Source: Atherix ibis (lineage: Eukaryota; Arthropoda; Insecta; Diptera; Athericidae). From it: a stretch of 64,000 nt of DNA. The position numbers were made by a program, and so were the translations under genes. Positions 1 to 11,489 of this stretch are shown here, piece by piece (position 1 is the stretch's first letter; each line of letters starts with the position of its first letter). Below the pieces are notes generated by a model that saw only the letters and a list, made by a program, of their open reading frames with translations, was not told the origin of the DNA and did no database searches. The DNA lies in assembly GCA_958298945.1 (NCBI GenBank), contig OY282606.1, positions 93,813,696-93,877,695 on the forward strand, written 5' to 3'.

Positions 1-654
1 AACAATTGTTGAATTAAATCAATTTATTTGAATAGTTTAGCAACAATAATAAATTTAATAACATTTTGAAATTAAGTTATTAGTAAAAATAAAATAGAAA
101 ACTATTATTATTTATTTGATGGAGCTTTGCAGAATTGATTAAGTAATATTTGGAGTCGGAAGAAATTCCATTTTGATTTTGGCTATTTTCTCTCTTAACT
201 CATATTGTTTATTAATTTTTTTTTTGATAAATTTTTTTTGTAAAAATGTTTTTCGAATAACAAAAAATAAAAAAAATACAATTTTTTAAGCAATTATTAA
301 TTTAATCAAGCAAATTTAAGGGGTCCATCTTATAAGATAATAATTATTTACTATTACAATCTATGAGGACTTGTCATTTAAAAAAATATATATGAACGGT
401 TATCCAATTTGTGTTTCGGTGAGTAAAGTTTCAAAAAAAAACATTTAAAATTCAGATCTATATGAAATATTTATTACATTATATTGACTGAGTCTTGCCA
501 TTTTATAAAATATAATACAATATGTAACATTATTCATATAGCCATCATGAGAATTTTTCGCACATTTCGAGCTATTATTTTGGCATTTTAATAGACGGAT
601 GTTGGTTAAGTTAAGGGATTATCTTCGTTAATATGAGTTTTCATGTAGCCTTAA

Positions 655-1075
655 AAGAAAAAAAATGCAACGGCATTAAAACTGACAATTTTGAAAGACA
701 ATTGGCATCACAACAACTTGAAATTACGCCACCTGGGATCATTTCGCCGAAAATTTGCCCTGTTCTGTTGCTTGTGGTGCCATTGTGATGAAACCACATA
801 TGGTCCAGATTGAAATCTTTAAGTTCAAGTTAAATAAATGCCCTTATCATACTACCACCGTGCACAGAATTGGCTGTAACGGTGCCTTATTTTTCAAAAT
901 TCAAAGAAATACGAGCCAACGACATCTTCAGATCAAAAATCACACCACACAGTCACTTTTCGCGGATACAATGGCTTTCCACAATCACTTCTTACCATTA
1001 ATATTGAAATTTTTCTTATTGACGCATCTACCCAGCAAGAAATGAGCCTCATTGCCTAAAAAAAAAAATTTTGTT
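655..1075 (-). pseudogene. DD41D (rosa-like) transposase remnant
   Basis: Reading the minus strand gives broken but recognisable pieces of a Tc1/mariner-superfamily transposase. An F-x-x-NEAHF-L block corresponds to the first catalytic region (usually DEAHF-L-G-x-VNKQN) and is followed by VNKKN. Further on, a piece like W-x-x-x-FHHNGTTSNR corresponds to the WFQQDGATCHTA block holding the second catalytic Asp. At least three stops and several frameshifts intervene. The same sequence recurs near 45360-45675 and 55870-56250 (minus) and at 19480-19702 (plus), so it belongs to a dispersed family. It lies inside sfl intron 2 in the sense orientation. The family assignment follows the better-preserved copy at 45676-46835. 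Confidence 0.6.
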
Positions 1076-1279
1076 TGACAAGCGCGACAACTCGGCTACG
1101 GCAGAATCATCATTTTTATAGAAATTTTTTACCATTTTAACGCATTGTTTGGGGCTCTGTCATTTTACAGCTGTATATCATCCACAAATGGCAAACCCTA
1201 ACCTAAACAATTGCTATCTTGTATGATGTATATCTTTAACAAAATGTCTAAATGGCTTTAAAATGTTGGTGTACTTTTT

Positions 1280-2430
1280 ACGTAAAAAAACATTTTCCCT
1301 AAGAATTTTGTAATAAGATTTTGCATCAAAATTTTAAGTAAAAAAAACATTTTTAGTAAAAATTTTGAGAAAAGATTTTGCGTAAAAATTTTGAATAAAA
1401 ATCTTGAAATAATTTTGAGTAAACATTTAGAACAAATTTGAGGTTAAAATTTTGAGAAAAGATTTTTCCATAAAAACTTTCGGTAAAAATTCAATAAAAC
1501 ATTTGAGTTAAAATTTTCAATAAAAATTGCCAGTTAAAATTTTCAATGTTTTATAACAATTTTAAGGAAAAATTCAGAACAAATTTTGGCTTTAAAATGT
1601 TGGTGAATTTTTTACGTAAAAATTTTTCCGAAAAATTGTGAGTAAAGATTTTTCCATAAAAACTTTCAGTAAAAAATTTGGTTAAATATTTTGAGTAAAA
1701 ATTCAATAGAAATTTTGAGTTAAAATGTTCAGAAAATATTTTTAGTAAGAGTTAAAATTTTGAATTTTGAGTGAAAATTCAAACAAGTTTTGGGTTACAA
1801 TTTTAAGTAAAAATTTTGAAATAAGATTTTTAGTCAAAAATTTTCAGAACAAATTTTGTGTAAGTATTTTGAGTAAAAATTACGAGTTTAAGTTTGCAAT
1901 TTTTTTAAATAGTTTTGAGCAAAAATTCAGAACAAATTTTGGATTAAAATTGATAATAAAAAATTTGAAAGAATTTTCTTCTATAAAAAATTGGTGTATT
2001 TTTGACATTGAAATTTTTCTTAAAAATTATGAGAAAAGATTTTGTATAAAAATTTTTACTGTAAAATTTTGAGAAAATATTTTCCATAAAAATTTTGACT
2101 AAAAATTTAGTAAAAATTTTGAGAAAAGATTTTGCGTAAAAATTTTGAATAAGAATCTTGACATAAGATTTTTTACTTACAATTTTGAGAACAAATTTAA
2201 GTAAAAATTAATTAATTTTTTTTTGTAAATTTTCAATAAAAATTTTTAGTTAACATTTTCAATTTTGAGTAAAAATTTAGAACAAATTTTGAGAAAAGAT
2301 TTTTCCATAAAAACTTTTAGTAAAAATTTTAATTAAATTTTTTGGGGAATATTCAACAGAACTTTTGAGTTAAAATGCTTAATATTTTATAAAAATTTTG
2401 ACAAAATATTTTTACTGTAAATGCCATATT
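1280..2430. repeat. Decayed AT-rich minisatellite field A
   Basis: About 1.15 kb built of variants of a roughly 11-13-base motif, AAAATTTTGAG alternating with TAAAAATTTTG and AAAAGATTTTGCG. Spacing and sequence drift, so it is a degenerate rather than a clean tandem array. The short open frame at 1767-2072 is a by-product of the repeat and is not a gene. Confidence 0.75.
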
Positions 2431-4619
2431 CTCCGAACCCAGAAATGGATAATTCGGTCCATATAATTTGTTAACAGATAATCCAAATAGTTAACGTTTA
2501 AATGTTGATAAAATTCATGGTTTTCACCTCAAAAAAATGGAAATAATGCAGTACCACGATTTGTAAACTGATCAATTTCGTGTATGCAGGGAAGATTGTG
2601 ATTGGATAAGTAAAAGGTAAAATTTGCGGTAAATGGAATAAAAATCAACAGTCAAACCAACGAAAACCAAACATTAGCGCTCTAGTTCGTTCTAGTTTTA
2701 AAACTTTCGACGGTAGTTATTTCTATCAGCAGGATTCATAGCAACATCCTCCTCAGTATTCGTTCCGTTTCGTATATTTCGCAAACAATTTAGCTTCCTG
2801 GTTGTTTATTGTTTCCTATTTCCATGGTTTCTGCATGATAGCTTTTGCTTCTCCATGATAGCATCGACCATTGTTCTATTATGCCGACCATATCTGCTCC
2901 AACTCGTTTGTCTGTCAGTTTCGTAAACAACATCCACTATGGGAGTACAGAATTTTAATCATCTTGTCAAAAACTTGATATAACTTCTTACCAATGAGTG
3001 TATTGTGAATATTGTCTGATGCGGTCGGATCGGTAAACCACAAAATAAATGAAGTTGATGATCGTAAATAAAAATTATTTTCAAGTAAAATTTTAGGACA
3101 CTATAAGGACTTTTAGTTTGAATAAAGATTCATAAAGATGATAATGGAAATACAAGAATATTTTTTATAGCATTTTTAGCATATCGAAATTAGTTGTCAG
3201 TTTATTACTATTTTCAATTTTTGTTCAAAAAATACTTTGCTTTATAGTTAAAAGAGTAAATCAAACAGTTTTTGACCACAAATTTTTTAAATACTGACTT
3301 ACTTGAATTTCTATATTTATTCCCAAAGATTGGTAAAGTGGGAAAGCTCATTTCGCTTAAATTTCAAAAGATTTCTTCAACTTAAAGAATAATATTGAAA
3401 ATAATGAGAAACGAAGGATAAATATTTGTTTGGAATTTCGGGTAATAAAATTCGTTTTTAGATTAAAATTACACAATTTCAGAAAAAAGCTTTTCCATTT
3501 TCTTCAATGTTCTACAACTTATAGAACCAGTGACCCAGAATAGAAATTTTATTACAAAATATTTATTAATATTTTTATTTTTAGGCATGCGTAGATCGAT
3601 TTTTAAAAGAATCAGGTTATAATAATATTTTTCAGATACAATTAAGCAAATGAACTGGCTTAGCCCAAGATTATCTTTTCTAGTTAATTTTTTTCTAAAT
3701 CAGCTTATATTAATTGGAATATTTTACAGATGCCTCTTGTGGCAAATTTGTATAAATAGTTTTGAAGTGGAATATTTTTCATTATCTATTCGAATAAATT
3801 TCCAATTATTTGAAATTAAAATTCTTGTCATTTACTTTTCTAACTAATTTTGTATTCCGTAATAGAAAAATTGCTATGCAAGCAATACTAATAATACTTT
3901 TTAAGTATTATTTTGAGAGCAAACATATACTACATTTTGCAATTTTGTATACTAATTTAGTTTTTGCTTACATAAACAATCGTTCAAGGTTTAGAATGTA
4001 CTAAAATAATTTTAGTGATGGAAACTGAAATAATTTTTAGTAAAAAATGGAAATTTCTTTTCGCTAGTAGAAAATTAAATTTCCTATCAGAACTTGACAT
4101 TATTTTCACAACAACACAAAAAAGTAATCGACAATAACAAACGATAACGAAAGCAATAAAATTTTGATAAGAACAAAGACAAAACTGCAATTAAGCTTTT
4201 TACAATATTCTGATTAAGCTTAAATGTTCTCATTCAGATAGAGAAGTCCAAAACAAAATAATATTTGAGCGATTATCTATTTGGCTCTGAATTCCAAGGA
4301 GTGGTGATATGACATCATTTTAATTCTGGGTAATAAATAATTATCTACAACTACCACCAAAAACTTTCAGAATAGCTTAAGTGACCTGATATGGAATTTA
4401 AAGAATTTAATAAGAGTACAATCTCTTGATTGGTATTAAAATCGAAAACACATTCAATCGGATCCGACGTAAATCAGTAATAATTATATTAAATATACAA
4501 CGACCTCGTGAGTTGTTTGTGACCCTAACAATAATTCAATACAAGCACATATTCACAACGTGAAGAAATTCTAAATTTTAATAAATTGTTGGCCTTTGAT
4601 TTTCTAGCATTTTCGATTT

Positions 4620-7450
4620 ATACGCAATTATTTTTTTAGTATTTCTCAGACAGAATTTTAATATAAAATTTTAGTAAATATTTACAGTATGAATTTTTCA
4701 TATATTAAGTAAAAACAAAAAGTTTTATTTGTTATACAAAAAAAAATTTTAAGTAAACATTTTTAAAAAATTTTTTTACGAAAAATATTTTCTCAAAATT
4801 TTTTTTTTTGAAATTTTTTTACTTAAAATTTTTATTCAAAATCTTTTTTTACAATTTTTAGGAAAAAATTTTACTTAAAAAATACTCCAAATTTTTATAG
4901 AACAAATTTCTTTAAAAAAATTTATTCAAAATTGTAACCAAAAATTTCTTCTGAATTTTTACTCAAAATTGTTATAAAAAATTGAAAATTTTAAATCGTA
5001 ATTTTTACCGCAAATTTTTAAAAAAGTTCTTGATTTGGTGTATTTTTTCCCTAGAAATTTTTCCTAAAAATTATGAAAAAAGATTTTGCATAAAAATTTT
5101 GAGTAAAAATTTTGAAATAAGATTTTTAGTCAAAATTGTCAGAGCAAATTTTCTGTTTAAATTTGGCGTAATAATTTTGAGAAAAGATTTTTCCAATAAA
5201 ACTTTCAGTAAACATTTTAAAAATGATTTTGAGTAAAAATATTCAGTAAAGGTTCAGTTCACATTTTGAGTTAAAATTTAAAAAAAAATTGAGTTATATT
5301 TTTCTTTAGTTTTCAGAAAAATTTGCGAGTAATTTTTAGTAAAAATCAGATCAAATTTTGTATTGAAATTTTGAGAAAAGATTTTGCTATAAAAACATTC
5401 AGTAAAAATTTTCGTTAAATATTTTGAGTAAAAATTTAATAAAACATTTAAGTTAAAATTTTCAGTAAAAATTGCAAGTTAAAATTTTCAATTTTTTGTG
5501 TTAAAATTTTTAAGAAAATTTTTTCTATAAAATATTTTAATAAAAATTGTTTAAAAATATTTCAATAAAAATTGTTGGTTAAAATTTTCAATTTTGAGTA
5601 AAAATTTAGAACAAATTATGAGAAAAGATTTTCCCATAAAAACTTTTAGTAAAAATTTTAATTAAATTTTTTGGGTGAAAATTCAACAGAACTTTTGAGT
5701 TAAAATGTTCAGTAAAAATTGCGAGTTAAAATTTTCAATTTTTTATAACAATTTTGAATTAAAAATGTTACTGTAAAAATTTTGAGAAAATATTTTTCGT
5801 GAAAATTTTGACTAAAAATTTATTAAAAATTTTGAGAAAAGATTTTACGTAAAAATTATGAATAAAAATCTTGAGTCAAATTTAGAATAAATTTTAGGTT
5901 AAAATTTGGAGAAAATTTTTTTCCATAAAAACTTAAAAAATACTCCAAATTTTTATAGAACAAATTTCTTTAAAAAAATTTATTCAAAATTGTAACCAAA
6001 AATTTCTTCTGAATTTTTACTCAAAATTGTTATAAAAAATTGAAAATTTTAAATCGTAATTTTTACCGCAAATTTTTAAAAAAGTTCTTGATTTGGTGTA
6101 TTTTTTCCCTAGAAATTTTTCCTAAAAATTATGAAAAAAGATTTTGCATAAAAATTTTGAGTAAAAATTTTGAAATAAGATTTTTAGTCAAAATTGTCAG
6201 AGCAAATTTTCTGTTTAAATTTGGCGTAATAATTTTGAGAAAAGATTTTTCCAATAAAACTTTCAGTAAACATTTTAAAAATGATTTTGAGTAAAAATAT
6301 TCAGTAAAGGTTCAGTTCACATTTTGAGTTAAAATTTAAAAAAAAATTGAGTTATATACGTATTTTTCTTTAGTTTTCAGAAAAATTTGCGAGTAATTTT
6401 TAGTAAAAATCAGATCAAATTTTGTATTGAAATTTTGAGAAAAGATTTTGCTATAAAAACATTCAGTAAAAATTTTCGTTAAATATTTTGAGTAAAAATT
6501 TAATAAAACATTTAAGTTAAAATTTTCAGTAAAAATTGCAAGTTAAAATTTTCAATTTTTTGTGTTAAAATTTTTAAGAAAATTTTTTCTATAAAATATT
6601 TTAATAAAAATTGTTTAAAAATATTTCAATAAAAATTGTTGGTTAAAATTTTCAATTTTGAGTAAAAATTTAGAACAAATTATGAGAAAAGATTTTCCCA
6701 TAAAAACTTTTAGTAAAAATTTTAATTAAATTTTTTGGGTGAAAATTCAACAGAACTTTTGAGTTAAAATGTTCAGTAAAAATTGCGAGTTAAAATTTTC
6801 AATTTTTTATAACAATTTTGAATTAAAAATGTTACTGTAAAAATTTTGAGAAAATATTTTTCGTGAAAATTTTGACTAAAAATTTATTAAAAATTTTGAG
6901 AAAAGATTTTACGTAAAAATTATGAATAAAAATCTTGAGTCAAATTTAGAATAAATTTTAGGTTAAAATTTGGAGAAAATTTTTTTCCATAAAAACTTTT
7001 TGTAAAAATTTTAATTTTCAATTTTTTATAACAATTTTGAACTAAAATTTTTACTGTAAAAGTTTTAAGAAAAGATTTTACGTAAAAATTATGAATAAAA
7101 ATCTTGAAATTAGATTTTGAGTCAAATTTAGAACAAATTTTAGGTTAAAATTCGGAGAAAAATTTTTTCCATAAGAACTTTTAGTAAAAATTTTAATTTT
7201 CAATTTTTTATAACAATTTTGAATAAAAAATTTTACTGTAAAAATTTTAAGAAAAGATTTTACGTAAAAATTATGAATAAAAATCTTGAAATAAGATTTT
7301 GAGTCAAATTTTTGAGAACAAATTTTCCGTTCAAATTTTGCGCAAAAATTTTGGGTATGAATTCAGTAAAAACGTTAAGAAAAGATTTTGCGTAAAACTT
7401 TTGAGTATTTTCAGTAAAAATTCATTATCTAAAATTTGTCTGCAAACATT
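4620..7450. repeat. Decayed AT-rich minisatellite field B
   Basis: The same motif family as field A (GAGTAAAAATTTTGA variants), about 2.8 kb long. Orientation changes inside it: at about 4740-4960 the motif reads as its reverse complement (ACTTAAAATTTTTATTC), and from about 4985 it reads in the forward sense. A 1.06-kb block is duplicated in tandem within it (separate entry). Open frames inside are repeat by-products. Confidence 0.75.
4873..6998. repeat. 1.06-kb tandem duplication inside the AT-rich field
   Basis: Bases from about 4873 to 5934 recur from about 5931 to 6998. The unit starts at ACTTAAAAAATACTCC in both copies and ends at CCATAAAAACTT. By eye the copies are almost identical. 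The clear difference is a 6-base insertion (TATACG-type) near 6356-6361 in the second copy. The offset is 1,058 bp before that insertion. High identity in otherwise decayed sequence means a recent duplication or an assembly artefact. Confidence 0.85.
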
Positions 7451-8607
7451 TTCATTAAAATGATGAGATACATAATTTTATATCTTATTAGTAATTTTTT
7501 TCCAAAAATAATGTTTATTATTAAATAAAGTTTTTCGAAATAAATTTTCCTCATTTGTTCTGCTTTTCATAACATCTGGAAACAATTTACATCCTGAAAT
7601 TGTAAATAATTACAGAAAATTATGTGCTAATGAACTATTCATTTTCGGTATATGCCCAAACAAATATTCAATAATAATTTCCATTTATTGTTTTTACCAT
7701 GAACAAAATTATAATAACGATAAATATGGGAAAAATTTCATTATTGATTTGCTGGATTGTTGATATTCTATCGTGTAAAGATGGTCGAAAATTTCTTCAA
7801 TGCTGGTTAATATCAAAAACGCTGGTAATAAGGACATTAATAGAATTAATTAAGCATTTTTTTCTCTGCCAACTAGAAATTCGATTAGTTTTAATGATTG
7901 ATTAGTGCTTAATTTATTTTAGAAAATTGGACATTTTTGTGTATAGAATATTTACATTTTATTTAACTTTAAATCGAAATATTGCGATCGTGAAAATAAT
8001 TAAAATAAAACATGTTGCGTGACTATTGATTGGTTAATAGTATTCTGTGGTCACGCTATTCAGTTACCTTGAAAATTGGAACATTTCTTTTCATAATACT
8101 AACCTATATAAATAATTAGCAGTATTTGTTTAATTTTTGTAACATTTTATCAAGCAAATTTACGAAAAACAAATCTTTTAAAATATTTTTTTAGTTTTAG
8201 TGAATTTTTCTTTTCAATGTAAGACGATTAGGTTAGCAATCAATAATCGAACGCAATACTAATGAAACAAAAGAACTTAATACGACATTCAATTCTAGTC
8301 TATGAAATGATCATGAATTGAATTATTGACTGCTAAAAAGACTTCAATTAATTGTATGAAAGGACTATTGAGACAATATCCTTTAAAAGCTAAATTAAGA
8401 TGACTTAAGACCAACACGAACTTCGGCCAAAACACGCATGGATATCCCAGAATAAAAGTTTTTTTCTGTTCATCCTATAGTTGCTGGGGTTTAATACACA
8501 TTATAAGTGTCCTTTCATTTTGTTATTTATTGGAAGTAATCTTTTTTAGAAGTCCAAGTGTAGAGAAATCGAACAGACTCGATTCAAAGTTGACAATATG
8601 TACTTAC

Positions 8608-8811
8608 TTGATACGATTGTAGACTAATAACTCAGCGATGTCACGTCCCAGGCGAGAGTACGTGGTTTCGACAAACACTAACACTTTCGGATCAATCCTT
8701 AGACGGGCTTCTGATCGATGGTCTGGCGTTTGCGAGGCCATAATCTGTTGTTTGCCATTTAACATTCGACAGTGAATTAGCGGCGATGGTCGGGTGTCTC
8801 TATGGATAAAT
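8608..8811 (-). CDS. sfl: sulfateless / NDST coding exon 2 (stem and start of lumenal domain)
   Basis: A 204-bp internal exon. Seen: acceptor TTCTTTTCAG at its 5' side, donor GTAAGTA at its 3' side, and an open frame throughout. The first base completes the Gly codon left by exon 1 (GG plus A), giving ...SSAFVG then FIHRDTRPSP; the exon then has 67 codons and leaves AA (Lys) in phase 2. The C-terminal part, VLVFVETTYSRLGRDIAELL, matches the conserved block at the start of the lumenal region of NDSTs (LVFVESLYSQLGQE in vertebrates), followed by NRIK. That block and the phase agreement are the reasons for the gene name. No further NDST exon is visible at lower coordinates, so the deacetylase and sulfotransferase exons must lie beyond the left edge. 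Intron 2 therefore exceeds 8.6 kb. Confidence 0.87.
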
Positions 8812-9529
8812 CTGAAAAGAATCCAAAATAAAAATAGTCCCATTAGGAAACCATATACGTATGAGTTAAAAAAAAACTAAATAAATAATCGGTGAAGATT
8901 CGATTATTTCAAAAAGAAAAAAAAGTAGATTAAGGAGTTAAGATTCAAAACATTTGATTGAAACGATTAACAGGAACGATGATGCATACGGAATTTTCCT
9001 CCACAGCTGTTTCCAACTATCAAGAAATGGACAATACGAAAACATAATTCGGCACGTACTAATTAAACGCGTGTCATATTATATTATTTTATTTTAGTTT
9101 AACAAAAATACATTTGCCACATTTCCATTGCATCAAGAAAATCTATGCCCTCACCCTGGTCGGAGTGTGTAAAAAATCGAGGAAAAAAAATATTTCTAGA
9201 CTTGTCTGCTGGTGCTAGTTCGTCTTCGGGTTAGTCACAATTTATGAGACATAAAAATAAATGGCAAAATTAATTTGCAAAGCACGTGTTGTGACCAAAA
9301 AGAGCAACTATGCTGTTGGGGTCATGCACTAAAATTCCACACCGAATGCAGTTCAGTTATGACGTTGATACATGCTGGTGATAATAAGCATAAATTCCTG
9401 TACAGCACCGAGACTTCAATTTCATTTTTCCTCTTTAGGTTATTAATAGACCTCCTCGTAGTAAATTTATATTTTCACATCACTTTATCATCATTGAAGC
9501 ATAAAATACTAGACTTTGCCAAAATACAA

Positions 9530-9550
9530 TAAAAAAAAAAAAAAAAAAAA
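9530..9550 (+). repeat. Poly-A tract
   Basis: A long uninterrupted A run after AATACAATA. It may mark the 3' end of a retroposed sequence, but no element body is recognisable upstream. Confidence 0.6.
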
Positions 9551-9697
9551 TTTCTTTGGTTCTCAACTATAAATAAATTTTTGTAGTCATAATAATGTAA
9601 GTTCTTAAATATAGTCTTACGATATACAATATTTAGTGTAAAATATTACGTGAATATACTTAATTAAAAATAGTTACAATATTATGGAATGGGAGCA

Positions 9698-9709
9698 GGG
9701 GGGGGGGGG
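9698..9709 (+). repeat. Poly-G tract (G12)
   Basis: Twelve consecutive G in very AT-rich DNA. Similar tracts occur at 42127-42139 (G13), 57275-57286 (G12) and 59372-59388 (C17). Confidence 0.9.
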
Positions 9710-10032
9710 TGTTGGTCTGTGAACTTTTTCCAACTAATTGTTTTCGATAAATTTTCTTCGTAGAATATTTTCAAAATTCTAAAACTTTTTTAGATAATAT
9801 TTTTTCTTACACGATATTAATAAATTCAATTTTCGCTAAAATTAAGGATTTATCCAGGTTGATTAATGGGACAGTGAGAGAAAATGAGAGAAACGATTAA
9901 CACTTATTACAAGCCACATGTAATAATAACAATAAAAAGTCCACATTATTAGTCTCACGGGATCCGTAAGGCTTTTCTATGGTAATTATCAAAATTCCGT
10001 TTCGATTTGGAATCTCGATTATCATCTTTAGC

Positions 10033-10547
10033 CTAGCTACATAACATATAATATTGTAGTAAATAGTCTCTGTGGGATTCGAACCCATTAAATGGAAAAT
10101 TATGTGCTAGTGTGATCCTAAGGAATTGTGCAAGACGTTGCCAGCCTTTTAATGGATACGCTTTATTTTCATTGAATAGCATTTCAATGGATTTCATTCT
10201 GATTTCTTGCACGTTCATTCCATTCGCGGCCAATCGTTTCGGTAATTCCTTTTCAACACTTTCGAAATGGAATTTTTCCAAAGATTTGATCAGAATTCCA
10301 TAAGATTCGATGATATTGATAGTACTGACAAAATACTTCTCGGCTATTTTATAGTCCACAAACATACAAATACCATCAGTTCATGTAGGTGAGAGGGCAT
10401 TGAACGCTTAACGTAATACGATGGCATAGAACTGGCCGAAAAAAAAAAACGAAGAAAAAAATACAAATTACCAATAGAATATGATGTCCTAAATTCAATC
10501 TTATTCAGTTGGCAGCTATCTAAACTGATCGATCCATTATGACACAT
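10033..10547 (-). pseudogene. Unassigned coding-like segment, probably frameshifted
   Basis: I do not recognise this. On the minus strand, one frame (10547 to about 10370) ends with SSMPSYYVKRSMPSHLHEL. After a one-base shift, a second frame (about 10380 to 10033) continues TDGICMFVDYKIAEKYF and runs about 110 residues with coding-like composition (for example LEKFHFESVEKELPKRLA and GWQRLAQFLRITLAHNF) before a stop. Length and amino-acid mix are unlike the surrounding AT-rich noise. It lies within sfl intron 1 in the sense orientation and lacks obvious splice sites. It could be a retropseudogene, a fragment of an unrecognised mobile element, or a nested small gene. Confidence 0.3.
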
Positions 10548-11489
10548 TATGTTATATGTGCTCGTCGATAGTGTGAAACATGTGCTAGTCGATCCTTGAT
10601 GACACCAATGATAGACATTTTTTCACTCTTCTCCCTTTATGTTTTTATGTATTTTAATGTTTATTTAAGTAGTCATTGAAAATATAACATATATTTTTTC
10701 TGTTGCATTTTAAAAAAAATAACAAAACTCATGGTGAATTTTTGGAATATGTTTTTTGTTTTCAAGATAATAAATTTTGTTCGGACAAATTAAAACTGTA
10801 CCGCTGGTATTTTAAATTCTTCTAATTTTATGCTAAGATTTTATTAAACCCACCAATGTTGTTTAATAACTAGGATACCAAATTTCTAACAGTACCTACA
10901 GGTAGATATGGGTTAGTTTATGCCCGTAACTACGTGTTATTTTAATTAATATTGTACAAAATAAGGATGCGCTTACAATTTTTACGAAATAGTATTTTAA
11001 TAAAAGTACTTGTCTCGGCGTATTATTAGAGAGAAAGAGTTCAAAAAAGTTGTGGTGAAATATTCGTTTATTATAATTTTAACAAAAACAAGAAAACGCC
11101 AACAAATTTTTGAGCAAGAATATTCTTAAAGAAGACACAAGTTTGAACAGTGATCATGAAAAGTGATTTTCCTTACCGAAAGATCGTTTAGAGGCGAGTA
11201 CTGAAATATCTGATAAGGATGTGGTCATGGGAAATCGGAATCGAGCGAATTGGATCTCGATGATGACGACGAACAATTGAAGAAAATTTTAATAACCTAG
11301 TGTATATTCAGATTCTGCGCATTTCGTCTTCAAAGATCAAACGGAATGGAATCGAACGACAGCTTCTTCTGGTACGCATCAAACTTCAGCTGGCAACAGT
11401 ATTCGTTAAAAATATGACCCTCATAGAAATACTGAGGATCTATCAGTATTGACAACTTTCAAATGTTTTTTTTTACAAATTAAATGCTC

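Larger units (their letters stand above)
1..8607 (-). other. sfl intron 2, 3' part outside window
   Basis: Starts at donor GTAAGTA (8601-8607 on the plus strand, reading leftward) and runs off the window. It contains one DD41D-type transposase remnant and two decayed AT-rich repeat fields, annotated separately. In 1-640, 2435-4615 and 7455-8600 I see only AT-rich sequence with no supportable gene or RNA. Confidence 0.6.

Noticed and set aside
4982..6294. Two identical 84-codon frames
   Set aside because: They lie in the AT-rich repeat field and are identical only because the field is duplicated; composition is repeat-driven.
10073..10087. tRNA T-arm-like TGGGATTCGAACCCA
   Set aside because: No acceptor stem, D-arm or anticodon arm could be found at the right spacing on either strand.
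11141..11420. Acidic, possibly piggyBac-like N-terminal reading
   Set aside because: Only weak compositional similarity across several frames and no DDE motif.
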